DNA of 64,000 nt from NCBI GenBank assembly GCA_965279255.1, contig OZ257146.1:186001-250000 (forward strand), in the 5' to 3' direction. The stretch is from CAMFLJ01 sp965279255. Lineage in GTDB: Bacteria > Actinomycetota > Acidimicrobiia > Acidimicrobiales > Acidimicrobilacustridaceae. Made by a program: the position numbers and the translations under genes. Positions 45,913 through 54,305 of the stretch are shown piece after piece; positions within the stretch are counted from its first letter, which is position 1; each line of letters begins with the position of its first letter. Below the pieces are notes generated by a model that was given only the letters and a program-made list of their open reading frames with translations, ran no database searches and was not told the DNA's origin.

Positions 45913-47019
45913 GTGAGCACCGCGCTGGTCATCGGGGGCACCGGTCCGACCGGTATCCACATCGTGCAGGGCCTGGTCGACCGGGGGTGGGACGTCACGA
46001 TCCTGCACCGGGGCACCCACGAGCGGCCCGAGACACCCGACGAGGTCACCCACCTCCACGCCGACCCCTACGAGGTCGAGTCGCTCGCCGCCGCGCTCGA
46101 CGGGCGCCGCTACGACCTGATCGTGGCCATGTACGGCCGCCTGCGTCGCATCGCCGAGCTCACCGTCGGCATGACCGACCGCTTCGTCTCGGTGGGCGGG
46201 GTGCCCGCCATCCGGGGCTGGATGAACCCGTTCCTGTTCGACCCCGAGGGCCTGCCCGTTCCAGTCGGCGAGTCGGCGCCGCTTGTGGCCGTGCCCGAGG
46301 AGGACGAGAAGGGCTACCGGGTCGCCCGCACCGAGGAGATCGTGCTCGGCCACCACCCCCGGGCGGCCCACTTCCGCTACCCGTACGCCTACGGCCCGCT
46401 GCAGGTCGTGCCCCGCGAGTGGAGCATCGTGCGGCGCATCCTCGACGGCCGCACCCGCATCGTTGTGCCTGACGACGGCCTCACGCTCCACCACCACGGC
46501 TACACCGAGAACCTCGCCCACGCCGTGCTGTGCGGCATCGACCGCTACGACGACGCCGCCGGCCACGTCTTCAACTGCGCCGACGACGAGGTGCTGTCGA
46601 TCCGGCAGGTCGTCGAGATCTGCGCGGCTGCGCTCGACCACGAGCTCGAGATCATCTCGATGCCCCACGAGATCGCCACCCCGGCGCGGCCGCTGCTGGC
46701 CCAGCCCGCCACCACCCACCGGGTGCTCGACACCTCGCTGCTGCGCACCCGCCTCGGGTACCGCGACCTCGTGCCGGCTCGGGAGGCGGTGGCCCGCACG
46801 GCGCGCTGGCTGGCCGCCAACCCGATCGCCCCCGGCGCCCCCGAGGAGTTCGTGCTCACCGACCCGTTCGACTACGAGGCCGAGGACCGACTCATCGACG
46901 CGTGGCAGGCGGCGCTGGCGGCGATGCCGACGATCGAGTTCGCCACCGAGCCCGGGGTCGGCCTCGCCTACAGCGGCCCCGGCGGCCGCCCCCGCACCCA
47001 GGCCACCTTCGTGGAGTGA
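45913..47019 (+). CDS. NAD-dependent epimerase/dehydratase-family protein
   Basis: A 368-residue extended SDR. The Rossmann motif GGTGPTG (about 8-14) follows STALVI. The Tyr-x3-Lys of active epimerases is not obvious; the region EKGYRVARTEEIVL may hold Y and R instead, so activity may be atypical. GYTENLAHAVLCGID and HVFNCADDEVLSIRQVVEICAAAL are typical of isoflavone-reductase-like/NAD-epimerase proteins. GTG 45913 with GGAGGA 7 nt upstream is chosen; the ATG at 45886 is inside the hairpin right arm. Confidence 0.85.
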   Translation: MSTALVIGGTGPTGIHIVQGLVDRGWDVTILHRGTHERPETPDEVTHLHADPYEVESLAAALDGRRYDLIVAMYGRLRRIAELTVGMTDRFVSVGGVPAIRGWMNPFLFDPEGLPVPVGESAPLVAVPEEDEKGYRVARTEEIVLGHHPRAAHFRYPYAYGPLQVVPREWSIVRRILDGRTRIVVPDDGLTLHHHGYTENLAHAVLCGIDRYDDAAGHVFNCADDEVLSIRQVVEICAAALDHELEIISMPHEIATPARPLLAQPATTHRVLDTSLLRTRLGYRDLVPAREAVARTARWLAANPIAPGAPEEFVLTDPFDYEAEDRLIDAWQAALAAMPTIEFATEPGVGLAYSGPGGRPRTQATFVE

Positions 47020-47037
47020 CGCGCGCTCGGCTGGGCG

Positions 47038-47053
47038 GGTGACCGGGGTCACC
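47038..47053. promoter_or_regulatory. Palindromic operator candidate before the DapB-like dehydrogenase
   Basis: Perfect arms GGTGACC (47038-47044) and GGTCACC (47047-47053) with a GG centre sit immediately upstream of a TAGGGT -10 box (47057-47062), which lies 8 nt before the ATG at 47071. A protein bound here would cover the -35/-10 spacer. No regulator can be assigned. Confidence 0.6.
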
Positions 47054-47070
47054 GCCTAGGGTCGGCGCCC

Positions 47071-48147
47071 ATGACGTTGCGAGTGGTGGTGTGGGGGACG
47101 GGGAACGTGGGCCGGCCGGCGATCAGGGCCGTGGCCGGGCATCGCGATCTCGAGCTGGCCGGCGTGATCGTGGCCAACCCGGCGAAGGTCGGCAGGGACG
47201 CGGGGGAGCTGGCCGGCATCGGCCCGCTCGGCGTGCTCGCCACCGACGACGTCGAGGTGGCGCTGGCCGACGACGTCGACTGCGTGGTCTACGCCGCCAC
47301 CGCCGACACCCGGCCGATGGAGGCCTTCGGCGACCTCGACCGCTGCCTGCGTGCGGGGCGCAACGTGGTCTCCACGTCCTTCTACCCGCTGCTGCATCCG
47401 GCCAGCGCGCCGAAGATCGTGCTCGACATGGTCAACGACGCCTGCACCGTCGGCGGCTCGTCGGTGTTCGTCTCGGGCATCGACCCGGGCTGGGCCCTCG
47501 ACATCCTCCCCGGGCTGCTCAGCGGCGTGGTCGCGTCGATCAGCGAGATCCGGGTCCAGGAGCTCTTCAACTACGCGCTCTACGACGCGCCGGACGTGGT
47601 GCGCAACGTCATCGGCCTCGGCGGCCCGATGGACCGGTTGCCCCAGATGCTGCAGGACGAGTCGCTGATGATGGTGTGGGCCCCGATGGTCCGCGTCGTC
47701 GCCGACATCCTGGGCGTCGAGGTCGACGAGATCACCACGTCGGTGGAGCGCATCCCGCTCGAGCGCACCATCGAGGTCGACGGCATGGGCACCTTCGAGG
47801 AGGGCACCCTCGGTGCCTTCCGCTTCGAGGTCACCGGTGTCGTCCAGGGCCATCCCCTCCTGGTGGTCGAACACGTGACCCGCATCGATGACGACGCCGC
47901 TCCCGACTGGCCCCAGCCCGTCTTCCCGGGCGGCGAGCACCGAGTCACCATCGAAGGGCACCCCCACCTGGTCGTGAGCGTCCACGGCACCGAGCCCGGC
48001 GAGCCGGGTGCGGCCGGCGGGGGCAACGCCACCGCCGCCAACCGCATCGTGAACGCCATCCCGGCCGTCGTCGCCGCCGCTCCGGGGGCGGTCAGCCCGC
48101 TCGATCTGCCGCCCATCACCGGCGCCGCTCAGCTGGCGCTCGGTTGA
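47071..48147 (+). CDS. NAD(P)-binding dehydrogenase of the DapB-like/2,4-diaminopentanoate dehydrogenase type
   Basis: A 358-residue protein. The N-terminal Rossmann domain reads LRVVVWGTGNVGRPAIRAVAGH (G-x-G-x2-G), with VIVANPAKVGRDAGELAGIGPLGVLATDD and CVVYAATADTRP, the pattern of dihydrodipicolinate-reductase-like Ord proteins. The central SGIDPGWALDILPGLLSG is conserved in that group. In actinobacteria such genes are often near lipid or steroid degradation genes. The substrate is not identifiable. A leaderless promoter TAGGGT and palindrome precede it; the VOC gene follows after 17 nt. Confidence 0.88.
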   Translation: MTLRVVVWGTGNVGRPAIRAVAGHRDLELAGVIVANPAKVGRDAGELAGIGPLGVLATDDVEVALADDVDCVVYAATADTRPMEAFGDLDRCLRAGRNVVSTSFYPLLHPASAPKIVLDMVNDACTVGGSSVFVSGIDPGWALDILPGLLSGVVASISEIRVQELFNYALYDAPDVVRNVIGLGGPMDRLPQMLQDESLMMVWAPMVRVVADILGVEVDEITTSVERIPLERTIEVDGMGTFEEGTLGAFRFEVTGVVQGHPLLVVEHVTRIDDDAAPDWPQPVFPGGEHRVTIEGHPHLVVSVHGTEPGEPGAAGGGNATAANRIVNAIPAVVAAAPGAVSPLDLPPITGAAQLALG

Positions 48148-48164
48148 GTGGCCATACTGGCGCC

Positions 48165-48530
48165 ATGAAGCCGCTCGCCGTCCATCACGTCGCGATCAAC
48201 GTCACCGACGCCGCGGAGGGCATCGCCTTCTACACCGACGTGCTCGGGGGCGTGCAGCGCACCGACCGTCCCGACTTCGGCGTGGGCGGGGCCTGGATCG
48301 ACATGGGGGCCACGCAGGTGCACCTCATCGAGCTCCCGAACCCGCCGGCGATGGGCCAGCACTTCGCCCTCCTGGTCGACGACCTCGACGCGGCCGTGGC
48401 CGAGCTGCGGGGCAAGGGGTTCGAGGTCGACGACCCGTCGGTGGTCGGCTCCGACCGCCAGACCTTCGTCACCGACCCCTCCGGCAACGCCATCGAGATC
48501 CACCAGGTCGGCCTCGCCACCTCGGCCTGA
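48165..48530 (+). CDS. VOC (glyoxalase/dioxygenase superfamily) protein
   Basis: A 121-residue protein forming one VOC module pair: VHHVAINVTDAAEGIAFYTDVLG with the first metal His, WIDMGATQVHLIEL, HFALLVDDLDAAVAELRGKGFEVDD and TFVTDPSGNAIEIHQVG with the metal Glu. It fits the methylmalonyl-CoA-epimerase/glyoxalase-like size class; function unspecified. ATG 48165 is chosen since CATACT (48153-48158) lies 6 nt before it; an in-frame codon at 48144 overlaps the upstream gene. Confidence 0.9.
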   Translation: MKPLAVHHVAINVTDAAEGIAFYTDVLGGVQRTDRPDFGVGGAWIDMGATQVHLIELPNPPAMGQHFALLVDDLDAAVAELRGKGFEVDDPSVVGSDRQTFVTDPSGNAIEIHQVGLATSA

Positions 48531-48563
48531 GCGCCGCCTCGGGCGACCCGACGTCCGAAGGGG

Positions 48564-49475
48564 TCAGCCGAAGGGGTGCAGGCCGGTGAGCTCTTCGGAG
48601 AGGTCCCACAGGGCACGGGCATCGTCGGTGTTGCGGGCCCGCTTGCTCGGGGTCTCCTTCACCGGCCGGCCGTAGGTCAGCAGGTGCGGGCCCCAGAACG
48701 TGCCGCCGGCGACGTCGGGGTCGGTGGCGGCCCGCAGGAACGGGAGCGCACCCCGCTCGGGTGACATGGCGACGTACTTGGCGGCCAGGGCGTTGACCGA
48801 GTTGGCGAAGCCGCCGTCGCCGACGCCCAGCTCGGTGTGGGAGTACCCGGGGTGGGCCGCCACCGAGATGGTGGGGGCACCGGCCGCGGCCAGCCGGCGC
48901 TGGAGCTCGTTGCTGAACAGGACGTTGGCGAGCTTGCTCTGGAAGTACGCCGTCCAGCGGTTGTACTTCCGGCGCTCGAAGTTGGGGTCGTCGATCCGCA
49001 GCCTGCCGGGCCGGTGCCCGAAGCTGGCCATGGTCACGACACGCGACGACGGGGTGGAGGTCAGCAACGGCAGCAGCCGCGCCGTGAGGGCGAAGTGGCC
49101 GAGGTGGTTCACGCCGAACTGCATCTCGAACCCGTCGGCGGTGCGGCCCTGATCGAGCGCCATGAGCCCGGCGTTGTTGGCCAGGATGTCGAGACCGCCC
49201 TCGTCCCCGATGAAGGTGTCGGCGAACGAGGCCACCGAGCCCAGGTCGGCGAGGTCGAGGCGTTGCACCTCGACGCTGCCCTTCGGTGCCTTGGCCGTGA
49301 TCGTCTCCGCCGCGGCCGCCGCCTTCTCCATGTTGCGGCACGCCATCACGACGCGGGCTCCGGCTCCGGCCAGTGCGTCGGCGATCGCCAGGCCGAGGCC
49401 CGAGTTGGCGCCGGTCACCACCGCGACCCGCCCCGTCTGGTCCGGCATGTCCGCGAGCGTCCAGGCCTTGCTCAT
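48564..49475 (-). CDS. Short-chain dehydrogenase (retinol-dehydrogenase-like)
   Basis: A 303-residue SDR. TGANSGLG (21-28) is the cofactor motif; NNAGLMA, then catalytic Ser in VVTMASFGHRPG and Tyr-x3-Lys in AYFQSKLAN. The insertion DDPNFERRKYNRWTAY and the C-terminal HPGYSHTELG and PERGALPFLRAATDPDVAGGTFWGP are typical of the RDH/WW-domain-oxidoreductase-like bacterial group. It probably reduces or oxidises a hydrophobic ketone/alcohol. It may be co-transcribed with the hydrolase upstream (60-bp gap). Confidence 0.92.
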   Translation of the reverse strand: MSKAWTLADMPDQTGRVAVVTGANSGLGLAIADALAGAGARVVMACRNMEKAAAAAETITAKAPKGSVEVQRLDLADLGSVASFADTFIGDEGGLDILANNAGLMALDQGRTADGFEMQFGVNHLGHFALTARLLPLLTSTPSSRVVTMASFGHRPGRLRIDDPNFERRKYNRWTAYFQSKLANVLFSNELQRRLAAAGAPTISVAAHPGYSHTELGVGDGGFANSVNALAAKYVAMSPERGALPFLRAATDPDVAGGTFWGPHLLTYGRPVKETPSKRARNTDDARALWDLSEELTGLHPFG

Positions 49476-49535
49476 CGTGTTCTCCTCGTCGTCGCCCGCA
49501 GGGAGTCTGCCCGACGCCGCCGCGGTTGGCCCGCC

Positions 49536-50435
49536 TCAGCCGATGAAGTCCTCGAGCAGCGCGGCGAGCTCGACGGGCGTGTCGCCCTGCACGCTGTGGC
49601 CGGCGTCCTGGACGTGCTCGATGCGGGCCGCGGGCTGTCGCACCAACAGCTCGGCCTCGTCGGCGTCGTCGACCACCGACTGGGGCCGCATCCCGCGCAC
49701 GAGCATCAGCGGCACCGACACCCGGCCCACGGCCTCCCACTGGTCGGTGAAGTCCGGGTGGCTGCCGACCTCGCCCTCCTCGCGGAAGCGGCGGTACCGC
49801 CACACCCAGCTGCCGTCGTCCTGCTGCACGGCGTTGTGGAGGATGCCCCGGCGCAGCGACGACTCGGTGCGCGTCGGGTTGAACTCGATGGTGCGGGCGA
49901 GCAGCTCGTCGAAGCTCGGGAAGGTCTCGGGGCCGTCGATGAACGCCACGATCGCCTGGGCCTTGTCGCCGTCGACCCCGGGGGTGACGTCGACCAGCAC
50001 CAGCCGCTCGACCACCTCGGGATGCTGGTCGGTGAGGGCGAGGGCGGTGATGCCGCCGAGCGACATGCCCACCACCGGGATCGGGGTGGGCGCGAGCGAG
50101 GCGACGAGGGTGGCCACGTCGGTGGCGTTGGCCCGGACGTTCAGGCTGCCGCTGATCCCGCCGTCGGAGTGGCCGTGGCCGGGGAGGTCGATGGCGACCA
50201 GCGGTCGGCCGAGGGCCATGGCCACGGTGTCCCAGGTGTGGGCGTTCTGGGCGCCGCCGTGCACGAGCACCAGCTCCGGCGGCCCTTCGCCCCACACGAG
50301 CGCGCTGAGCCGGCGGCCCGGCGCCACCTCGACGAACTCCCGTCGCACGGTGGGCGGCCCGTCGTAGGGGAGCCCGAACTCCTCGGCGTTCTCGTGGAAG
50401 TACGAGAACTCGTCGTAGGCGACGCGCTCGACCAT
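49536..50435 (-). CDS. Alpha/beta hydrolase
   Basis: A 299-residue hydrolase. Oxyanion motif LVLVHGGAQNAHTWD; D-L-P-G-H-G-H-S-D; nucleophile Ser in VVGMSLGGITALAL; catalytic His in VQDAGHSVQGDTP. A helical cap of about 90 residues lies between. The polar N-terminal 30 residues (YDEFSYFHENAEEFGLPYDG) occur in an actinobacterial subgroup. The substrate is not known. ATG 50435 is chosen with AAGGGA upstream; the longer open frame has no good start. Confidence 0.9.
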   Translation of the reverse strand: MVERVAYDEFSYFHENAEEFGLPYDGPPTVRREFVEVAPGRRLSALVWGEGPPELVLVHGGAQNAHTWDTVAMALGRPLVAIDLPGHGHSDGGISGSLNVRANATDVATLVASLAPTPIPVVGMSLGGITALALTDQHPEVVERLVLVDVTPGVDGDKAQAIVAFIDGPETFPSFDELLARTIEFNPTRTESSLRRGILHNAVQQDDGSWVWRYRRFREEGEVGSHPDFTDQWEAVGRVSVPLMLVRGMRPQSVVDDADEAELLVRQPAARIEHVQDAGHSVQGDTPVELAALLEDFIG

Positions 50436-50539
50436 CGGACCATCCCTTCTTCGCCCCCCGGGGCACCGAACGACCGACAGCTTGCCCCGGATCCGCGACC
50501 CTCGTCCTCGCCGGGCCCGCTGGTGGCTATGGTCGCCGG

Positions 50540-51439
50540 GTGGCAGTGGTGATCCTCGCCGTGGCACTCGGCGTCGCAGTGGTGGTGGCCGTGGCCGCCC
50601 TGATGCGGGCCCGCGCCCTGTCCGCCGCCCTCGCCGGGCAGACGTCGCGGGCCGACGCAGCCGAGGCTGCAGTCGCCGCCGGTGCCGATCGCGAGGCCGC
50701 GCTCGACGAGCGCCTCGAGGCGGCCGAGGTCGAGCGAGTCGAGCGCGAGCGGTCGATCGCCGAGCTCGACGCGGAGCGCACCCGCCTGCAGGCGTCGGTC
50801 GACGACAGCTCCGGTGAGCTGGCCCGCCTCGATGACCAGCTGGCCGTGCTGCGCGACGACCTGGCCAACGCCCAGGAGGCCGCACGGGAGGCCGACGCCG
50901 CCGCGGTGGCGGCCGTCGCCCAGGCCGATGCCACCCACCTCGACCTGGTGCGGGCGAGGGGCGAGGCCGAGGCCCTGCGCGCCGAGCTCGACGAGGTGCG
51001 GGCGGCCCCCGAGCCCCCGGCCGACCACGAGCGGCCCGAGGTCGCGGCGCTGCTGGTCGAGGGCCTCTGGTCGCTCGAGCGCAGCCGCACCGAGCGCACG
51101 TGGCGCCAGAGCGTGAGCCTCGACCCGAGCGGGCCCGGTCCGTTCGCCGGCGGCGACGACCCCGCTCGTGTCGCGATCGAGGTCGAGGCCGCCGCCGTCC
51201 GCGAGGACGTCGGCTCGGTCATCGAGGTCGACTGGCAGGTGGAGGGGTCGATCCCGCAGGGCGACGGCCTGCTGCTGGTGCGCTCGGCCCAGGAGCTGCT
51301 GGCGCGGGCGTCCCGCACGATCGAGGACGGTGTGCTCGTCGTCTCCCGCGATGGCGACGACCTCGTGCTGTCGCTGCTCGGCCCCGACCGTGAGGCGATC
51401 GACCTCGACGGCGCGGTCGTGCGCCTCCCGCCGGGCTGA
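50540..51439 (+). CDS. Membrane-anchored coiled-coil protein of unknown function
   Basis: A 299-residue protein. Residues 1-22 are a membrane helix (VVILAVALGVAVVVAVAALM). Residues about 25-155 form a long coiled coil rich in A, E, R and D. Residues 165-299 are a compact alpha/beta domain (VAALLVEGLWSLERSRTERTWRQSV to LVLSLLGPDREAIDLDGAVVRLPPG) with no recognised family. TATGGT (50528-50533), 6 nt before GTG 50540, fits a leaderless promoter. A role as an envelope scaffold or sensor is possible but unproven. Confidence 0.85.
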   Translation: MAVVILAVALGVAVVVAVAALMRARALSAALAGQTSRADAAEAAVAAGADREAALDERLEAAEVERVERERSIAELDAERTRLQASVDDSSGELARLDDQLAVLRDDLANAQEAAREADAAAVAAVAQADATHLDLVRARGEAEALRAELDEVRAAPEPPADHERPEVAALLVEGLWSLERSRTERTWRQSVSLDPSGPGPFAGGDDPARVAIEVEAAAVREDVGSVIEVDWQVEGSIPQGDGLLLVRSAQELLARASRTIEDGVLVVSRDGDDLVLSLLGPDREAIDLDGAVVRLPPG

Positions 51440-51489
51440 CCAGCCCGGGGCCCCGGCCCCGACCTCGCTCCGATCCCGACCCCCTCGGG
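51440..51489. other. Short GC-rich spacer between convergent genes
   Basis: Contains the self-complementary CCGGGGCCCCGG, which can form a short hairpin only with loop melting. It may assist termination of the convergent coiled-coil and carboxylesterase genes. Confidence 0.3.
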
Positions 51490-52965
51490 TCAGCCGCCCC
51501 AGGCCCGCCGAACCGGACCGTTGGGGTCCTCGACGAGGGTGAGCTCGTGGCCGAGCACGAGGGTGCTGCGGCGGGAGGCGTCGAACTGCGGCCAGTCGAC
51601 CCCGTCGGCGCTCGGTTCACCGTCGCGTGCATGGGCCGCCCAGAGCTGCTGCTGCACGCGTGCGAGGTCCATGGCCCCCTCGGCATCGGCCACGAAGGCG
51701 TCCCAGCCGTCGACGTCGACGGTGGTGAACGGGAACGGGATGTCGATGCCGTGCGGGGCGCCCAGGCGGGCGTCGGCCGCAGGCCAGTCGAACCGGTACA
51801 TCCACACCGGGGCGTGGGCCGCCCGGGCCTCGGCGACGCGCAGCGCCGGCAGCCACATGGCCTGGTCGGTCTGGATGCGCTGCCACACCTTGGGCGGGGC
51901 GGAGGTGCCGGTCTCGGCGTAGGCGCCGATCAGCGCCTCGACGTCGAGGCCGGCCGCTGCCGCCCCGTCGAGGCGGCGCCGCAGCGAGGGACCATCGAGG
52001 GTGGCGGCCGCCGGGTCGAAGCTGGCGAACAACGCCATCTCGTCGTGGGTCGTGCCGATGATGAGGGGCACCGCGTTGACGCCGGCCTTCGCCGCGTCGA
52101 GCCAGCTGCGCGGCAGCACCGTGCCGTCGATGCACGGGTGGAACGGCATGGTGCCGACGGTGGTGAACAGCTCGCCCGCGGCCTGGGCCTGGGCGGCCAG
52201 CACGGCGGCGGGGGAGAGGTCGCGCAGTCCGGCGACATCGCCCGGCTCGACCCCGGCGCACCGGGCGAAGCACTCGGTGACCAGGGCGGCCCGCTCCCGG
52301 TCGAGCAGGAGGTCGGTGGCGCCGCTCTGCACGATGGCCCGCTGGAACAGGCCGGTCGCGGCGGGCATGGCGAGAAGCGAGAGCACGCTGCCGCCACCGG
52401 CGGACTCGCCGAACACGGTGACCCGATCGGGGTCACCGCCCAGCTCGGCGATGTTGTCCTTCACCCACTGGAGGGCGGCGACCTGGTCGAGCAGGCCCAC
52501 GTTGGCGGTGGCGCTCGGGTCGTCGACGACCATGAAGCCGAGGGCGCCGAGGCGGTAGTTGAAGGTGACCACGACCGAGTCGGTGGCGGTGGCCAATCGC
52601 GTGCCGTCGTACACGCCGAGCGAACCGGCGCCGAGCTGGAACGCGCCACCGTGGACCCACACGAGCACCGGCCGGCGGGCGTCGTCGGGGGCCGGGGTCC
52701 ACACGTTGAGGGTGAGGCAGTCGTCGCCCTGGTCGTCGCTGCCCATCCCGGGCACCAGGCCGTCGAGGGGGCCACCGGTCGGCTGCCACGCGGCCGGTCC
52801 CGGACGGGTCGCGTCGAGGATGCCCTCCCAGACAGGGGCCGGTGCGGGCGGGGCCCATCGGCGCTCGCCGACAGGAGGGGCGGCATAGGGCACGCCGAGG
52901 AACGCGGAGCAATCGGCCCCGCTCACCCCCCGGATCACGCCCCGCGTGGTCAACGCGGTGGTCAT
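51490..52965 (-). CDS. Type B carboxylesterase
   Basis: A 491-residue esterase of the carboxylesterase/cholinesterase family. Signature FGESAGGGSVLSL holds the nucleophile Ser; CLTLNVWTP and VWVHGGAFQLGAGS are the EDCLxLN and oxyanion-hole motifs; the acid is probably in GTTHDEMALF and the catalytic His in GAPHGIDIPFPF. No signal peptide is present, so it is cytosolic. It hydrolyses short-chain or aromatic esters. ATG 52965 is used. Confidence 0.95.
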   Translation of the reverse strand: MTTALTTRGVIRGVSGADCSAFLGVPYAAPPVGERRWAPPAPAPVWEGILDATRPGPAAWQPTGGPLDGLVPGMGSDDQGDDCLTLNVWTPAPDDARRPVLVWVHGGAFQLGAGSLGVYDGTRLATATDSVVVTFNYRLGALGFMVVDDPSATANVGLLDQVAALQWVKDNIAELGGDPDRVTVFGESAGGGSVLSLLAMPAATGLFQRAIVQSGATDLLLDRERAALVTECFARCAGVEPGDVAGLRDLSPAAVLAAQAQAAGELFTTVGTMPFHPCIDGTVLPRSWLDAAKAGVNAVPLIIGTTHDEMALFASFDPAAATLDGPSLRRRLDGAAAAGLDVEALIGAYAETGTSAPPKVWQRIQTDQAMWLPALRVAEARAAHAPVWMYRFDWPAADARLGAPHGIDIPFPFTTVDVDGWDAFVADAEGAMDLARVQQQLWAAHARDGEPSADGVDWPQFDASRRSTLVLGHELTLVEDPNGPVRRAWGG

Positions 52966-53027
52966 GGCCCCCAGGCAACCACATCGGAGCGGGACGCGGG
53001 TGCGACGACGCGCGTAGGGTCGGCCCC

Positions 53028-53948
53028 ATGGCCATCGGGGGGAACCGGATCTACCACGTCAACTCGAACTGCACCGTGCTCGAGCGGGCGGCGCAGTTCT
53101 ACGAGGCACTCGGGTTGCGGCGGGTCGTGCGCACGATCCCGAGCCGAACCCAGCCGGGCGATGCCTTCGGGCTCGCCGAGGTGGCGTGGGACGCGTGGGT
53201 GCTGCAGTCCGAGGACGGGCTCGACGGCCTGTCGCTCGACCTCCTGGAGTGGACCTCCCCGCCGCCCACCGGCACGCCGCCTCCCACGGTCGGCCAGCCC
53301 GGCCTCAACCGGCTGTGCGTGTCCACCCCGAACCTCGACGCCACGATCGAGGCGGCCGTCGCCGCCGGCGGCACCCTCTCCGGTGGCCCGGTGTTCGGCC
53401 ACGGTGACAGCGGCCCGCGCACCGCGATGCTGCGCGATCCCGACGGCGTGCCGGTGCAGCTGTTCGAGGGCGACGCCGTCTCCATCGCCCAGGTGATCGT
53501 CAACTGCGTCGACCTCGACTCCTCGCTCGCCTACTACCGCGACGTCATGGGCCTGGTGCCCACCGGCGAGGTCCGCGAGATCGCCCAGCCCGCGGCCATC
53601 CACGGGCTCGACGCCGACGGCCTGGTCCGCACCGCCCGCCTGCAGGACTCCGGCTCGCGCTTCTCGGTCACCCTGGTGCAGTGGCTCGACCCCGTGGTCG
53701 ACCCGGCGTCGCTGCGGGTGCGGGCCGCCAACGAGCTGGGCCTGTTCCGCATGGCCTGGGCCACCGATGACTGCGCCCGCGACGAAGGCGTCGTGCGGGC
53801 CGCCGGCTCGGTGCCATTGGCGCCCACCGGCACGCTCTCGGTCGGCGACGACCTGCCGTTGCTGCTGGTGCTGTTCTGGCCCGGTCCCAACGGCGAGTGC
53901 CTCGAGCTCATCCAGACCACCGACCAGTCCGGCGTCCTCCCCACCTGA
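53028..53948 (+). CDS. Two-domain VOC family protein
   Basis: A 306-residue protein made of two VOC (glyoxalase/bleomycin/extradiol-dioxygenase-like) halves. Half 1 (5-150) begins IYHVNSNCTVLERAAQFYEALGLRR and ends AMLRDPDGVPVQLFEGD. Half 2 (155-300) begins AQVIVNCVDLDSSLAYYRDVMGLVP and ends WPGPNGECLELIQTT. The N in HVNSN and IVNCV at the usual His positions suggests that metal binding is altered. TAGGGT (53015-53020) lies 7 nt before the ATG. The reaction is unknown. Confidence 0.87.
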   Translation: MAIGGNRIYHVNSNCTVLERAAQFYEALGLRRVVRTIPSRTQPGDAFGLAEVAWDAWVLQSEDGLDGLSLDLLEWTSPPPTGTPPPTVGQPGLNRLCVSTPNLDATIEAAVAAGGTLSGGPVFGHGDSGPRTAMLRDPDGVPVQLFEGDAVSIAQVIVNCVDLDSSLAYYRDVMGLVPTGEVREIAQPAAIHGLDADGLVRTARLQDSGSRFSVTLVQWLDPVVDPASLRVRAANELGLFRMAWATDDCARDEGVVRAAGSVPLAPTGTLSVGDDLPLLLVLFWPGPNGECLELIQTTDQSGVLPT

Positions 53949-53957
53949 CCTCGACGG
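53944..53957 (+). repeat. Left copy of a 14-bp direct repeat
   Basis: CCTGACCTCGACGG, overlapping the stop of the VOC gene, is repeated exactly at 55033-55046. The two copies bracket a 1.07-kb stretch with unusual composition. Confidence 0.7.
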
Positions 53958-54305
53958 CGGGCCGGACGACAGGAGATCCGCGATCCAGCGGGTATCCCCT
54001 ACCGAATCCTCTTTGTGCCAAGGGGTCGTTTTGGGTGTGTCGGGGCGCGTTTCTCGGGCCCGTCGGCGGGTGGGGTCGTAGCGTGGTGGTGGGTCAGGGA
54101 GTGACCTGGCCGAAGAGCCGGTGTTCAGGGATGTGAGCCGGTCGCGCTGGCCAACGAGTCGTTCCCGTCTGTCCTCCCGGACCCGCGAACGGCGGGACTG
54201 TCAGGGTGAGGTGAGAGGGCCCGAGCTCCTTGAGTCCACCGGGCACCTGGGAAATGCGGCGGCTAACGTTTCGTCGTTTGCGCACTCTCGAGCGAGGAGC
54301 AGCAC
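53949..54305. other. Intergenic stretch without a convincing gene
   Basis: About 357 bp upstream of the small secreted-protein gene. It is less GC-rich than its surroundings in places (for example around 53998-54045), and its open frames have no family resemblance or codon bias. It holds GTAGCGT at 54078-54084 and TAACGT at 54264-54269 as possible -10 boxes, plus CCCGC/GCGGG at about 54182 as a small hairpin. A 12-mer GGATGTGAGCCG at 54129 recurs at 54843. No known riboswitch is recognised. Confidence 0.6.

Noticed and set aside
48549..48574. Tandem CCGAAGGGGT at the end of the minus-strand SDR gene.
   Set aside because: Only two short copies, one inside the coding end; too little to call a repeat element.
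54085..54305. Leader before the secreted-protein gene considered as a c-di-AMP or c-di-GMP riboswitch.
   Set aside because: The conserved elements of those classes are not found in the right order. A covariance scan would decide.
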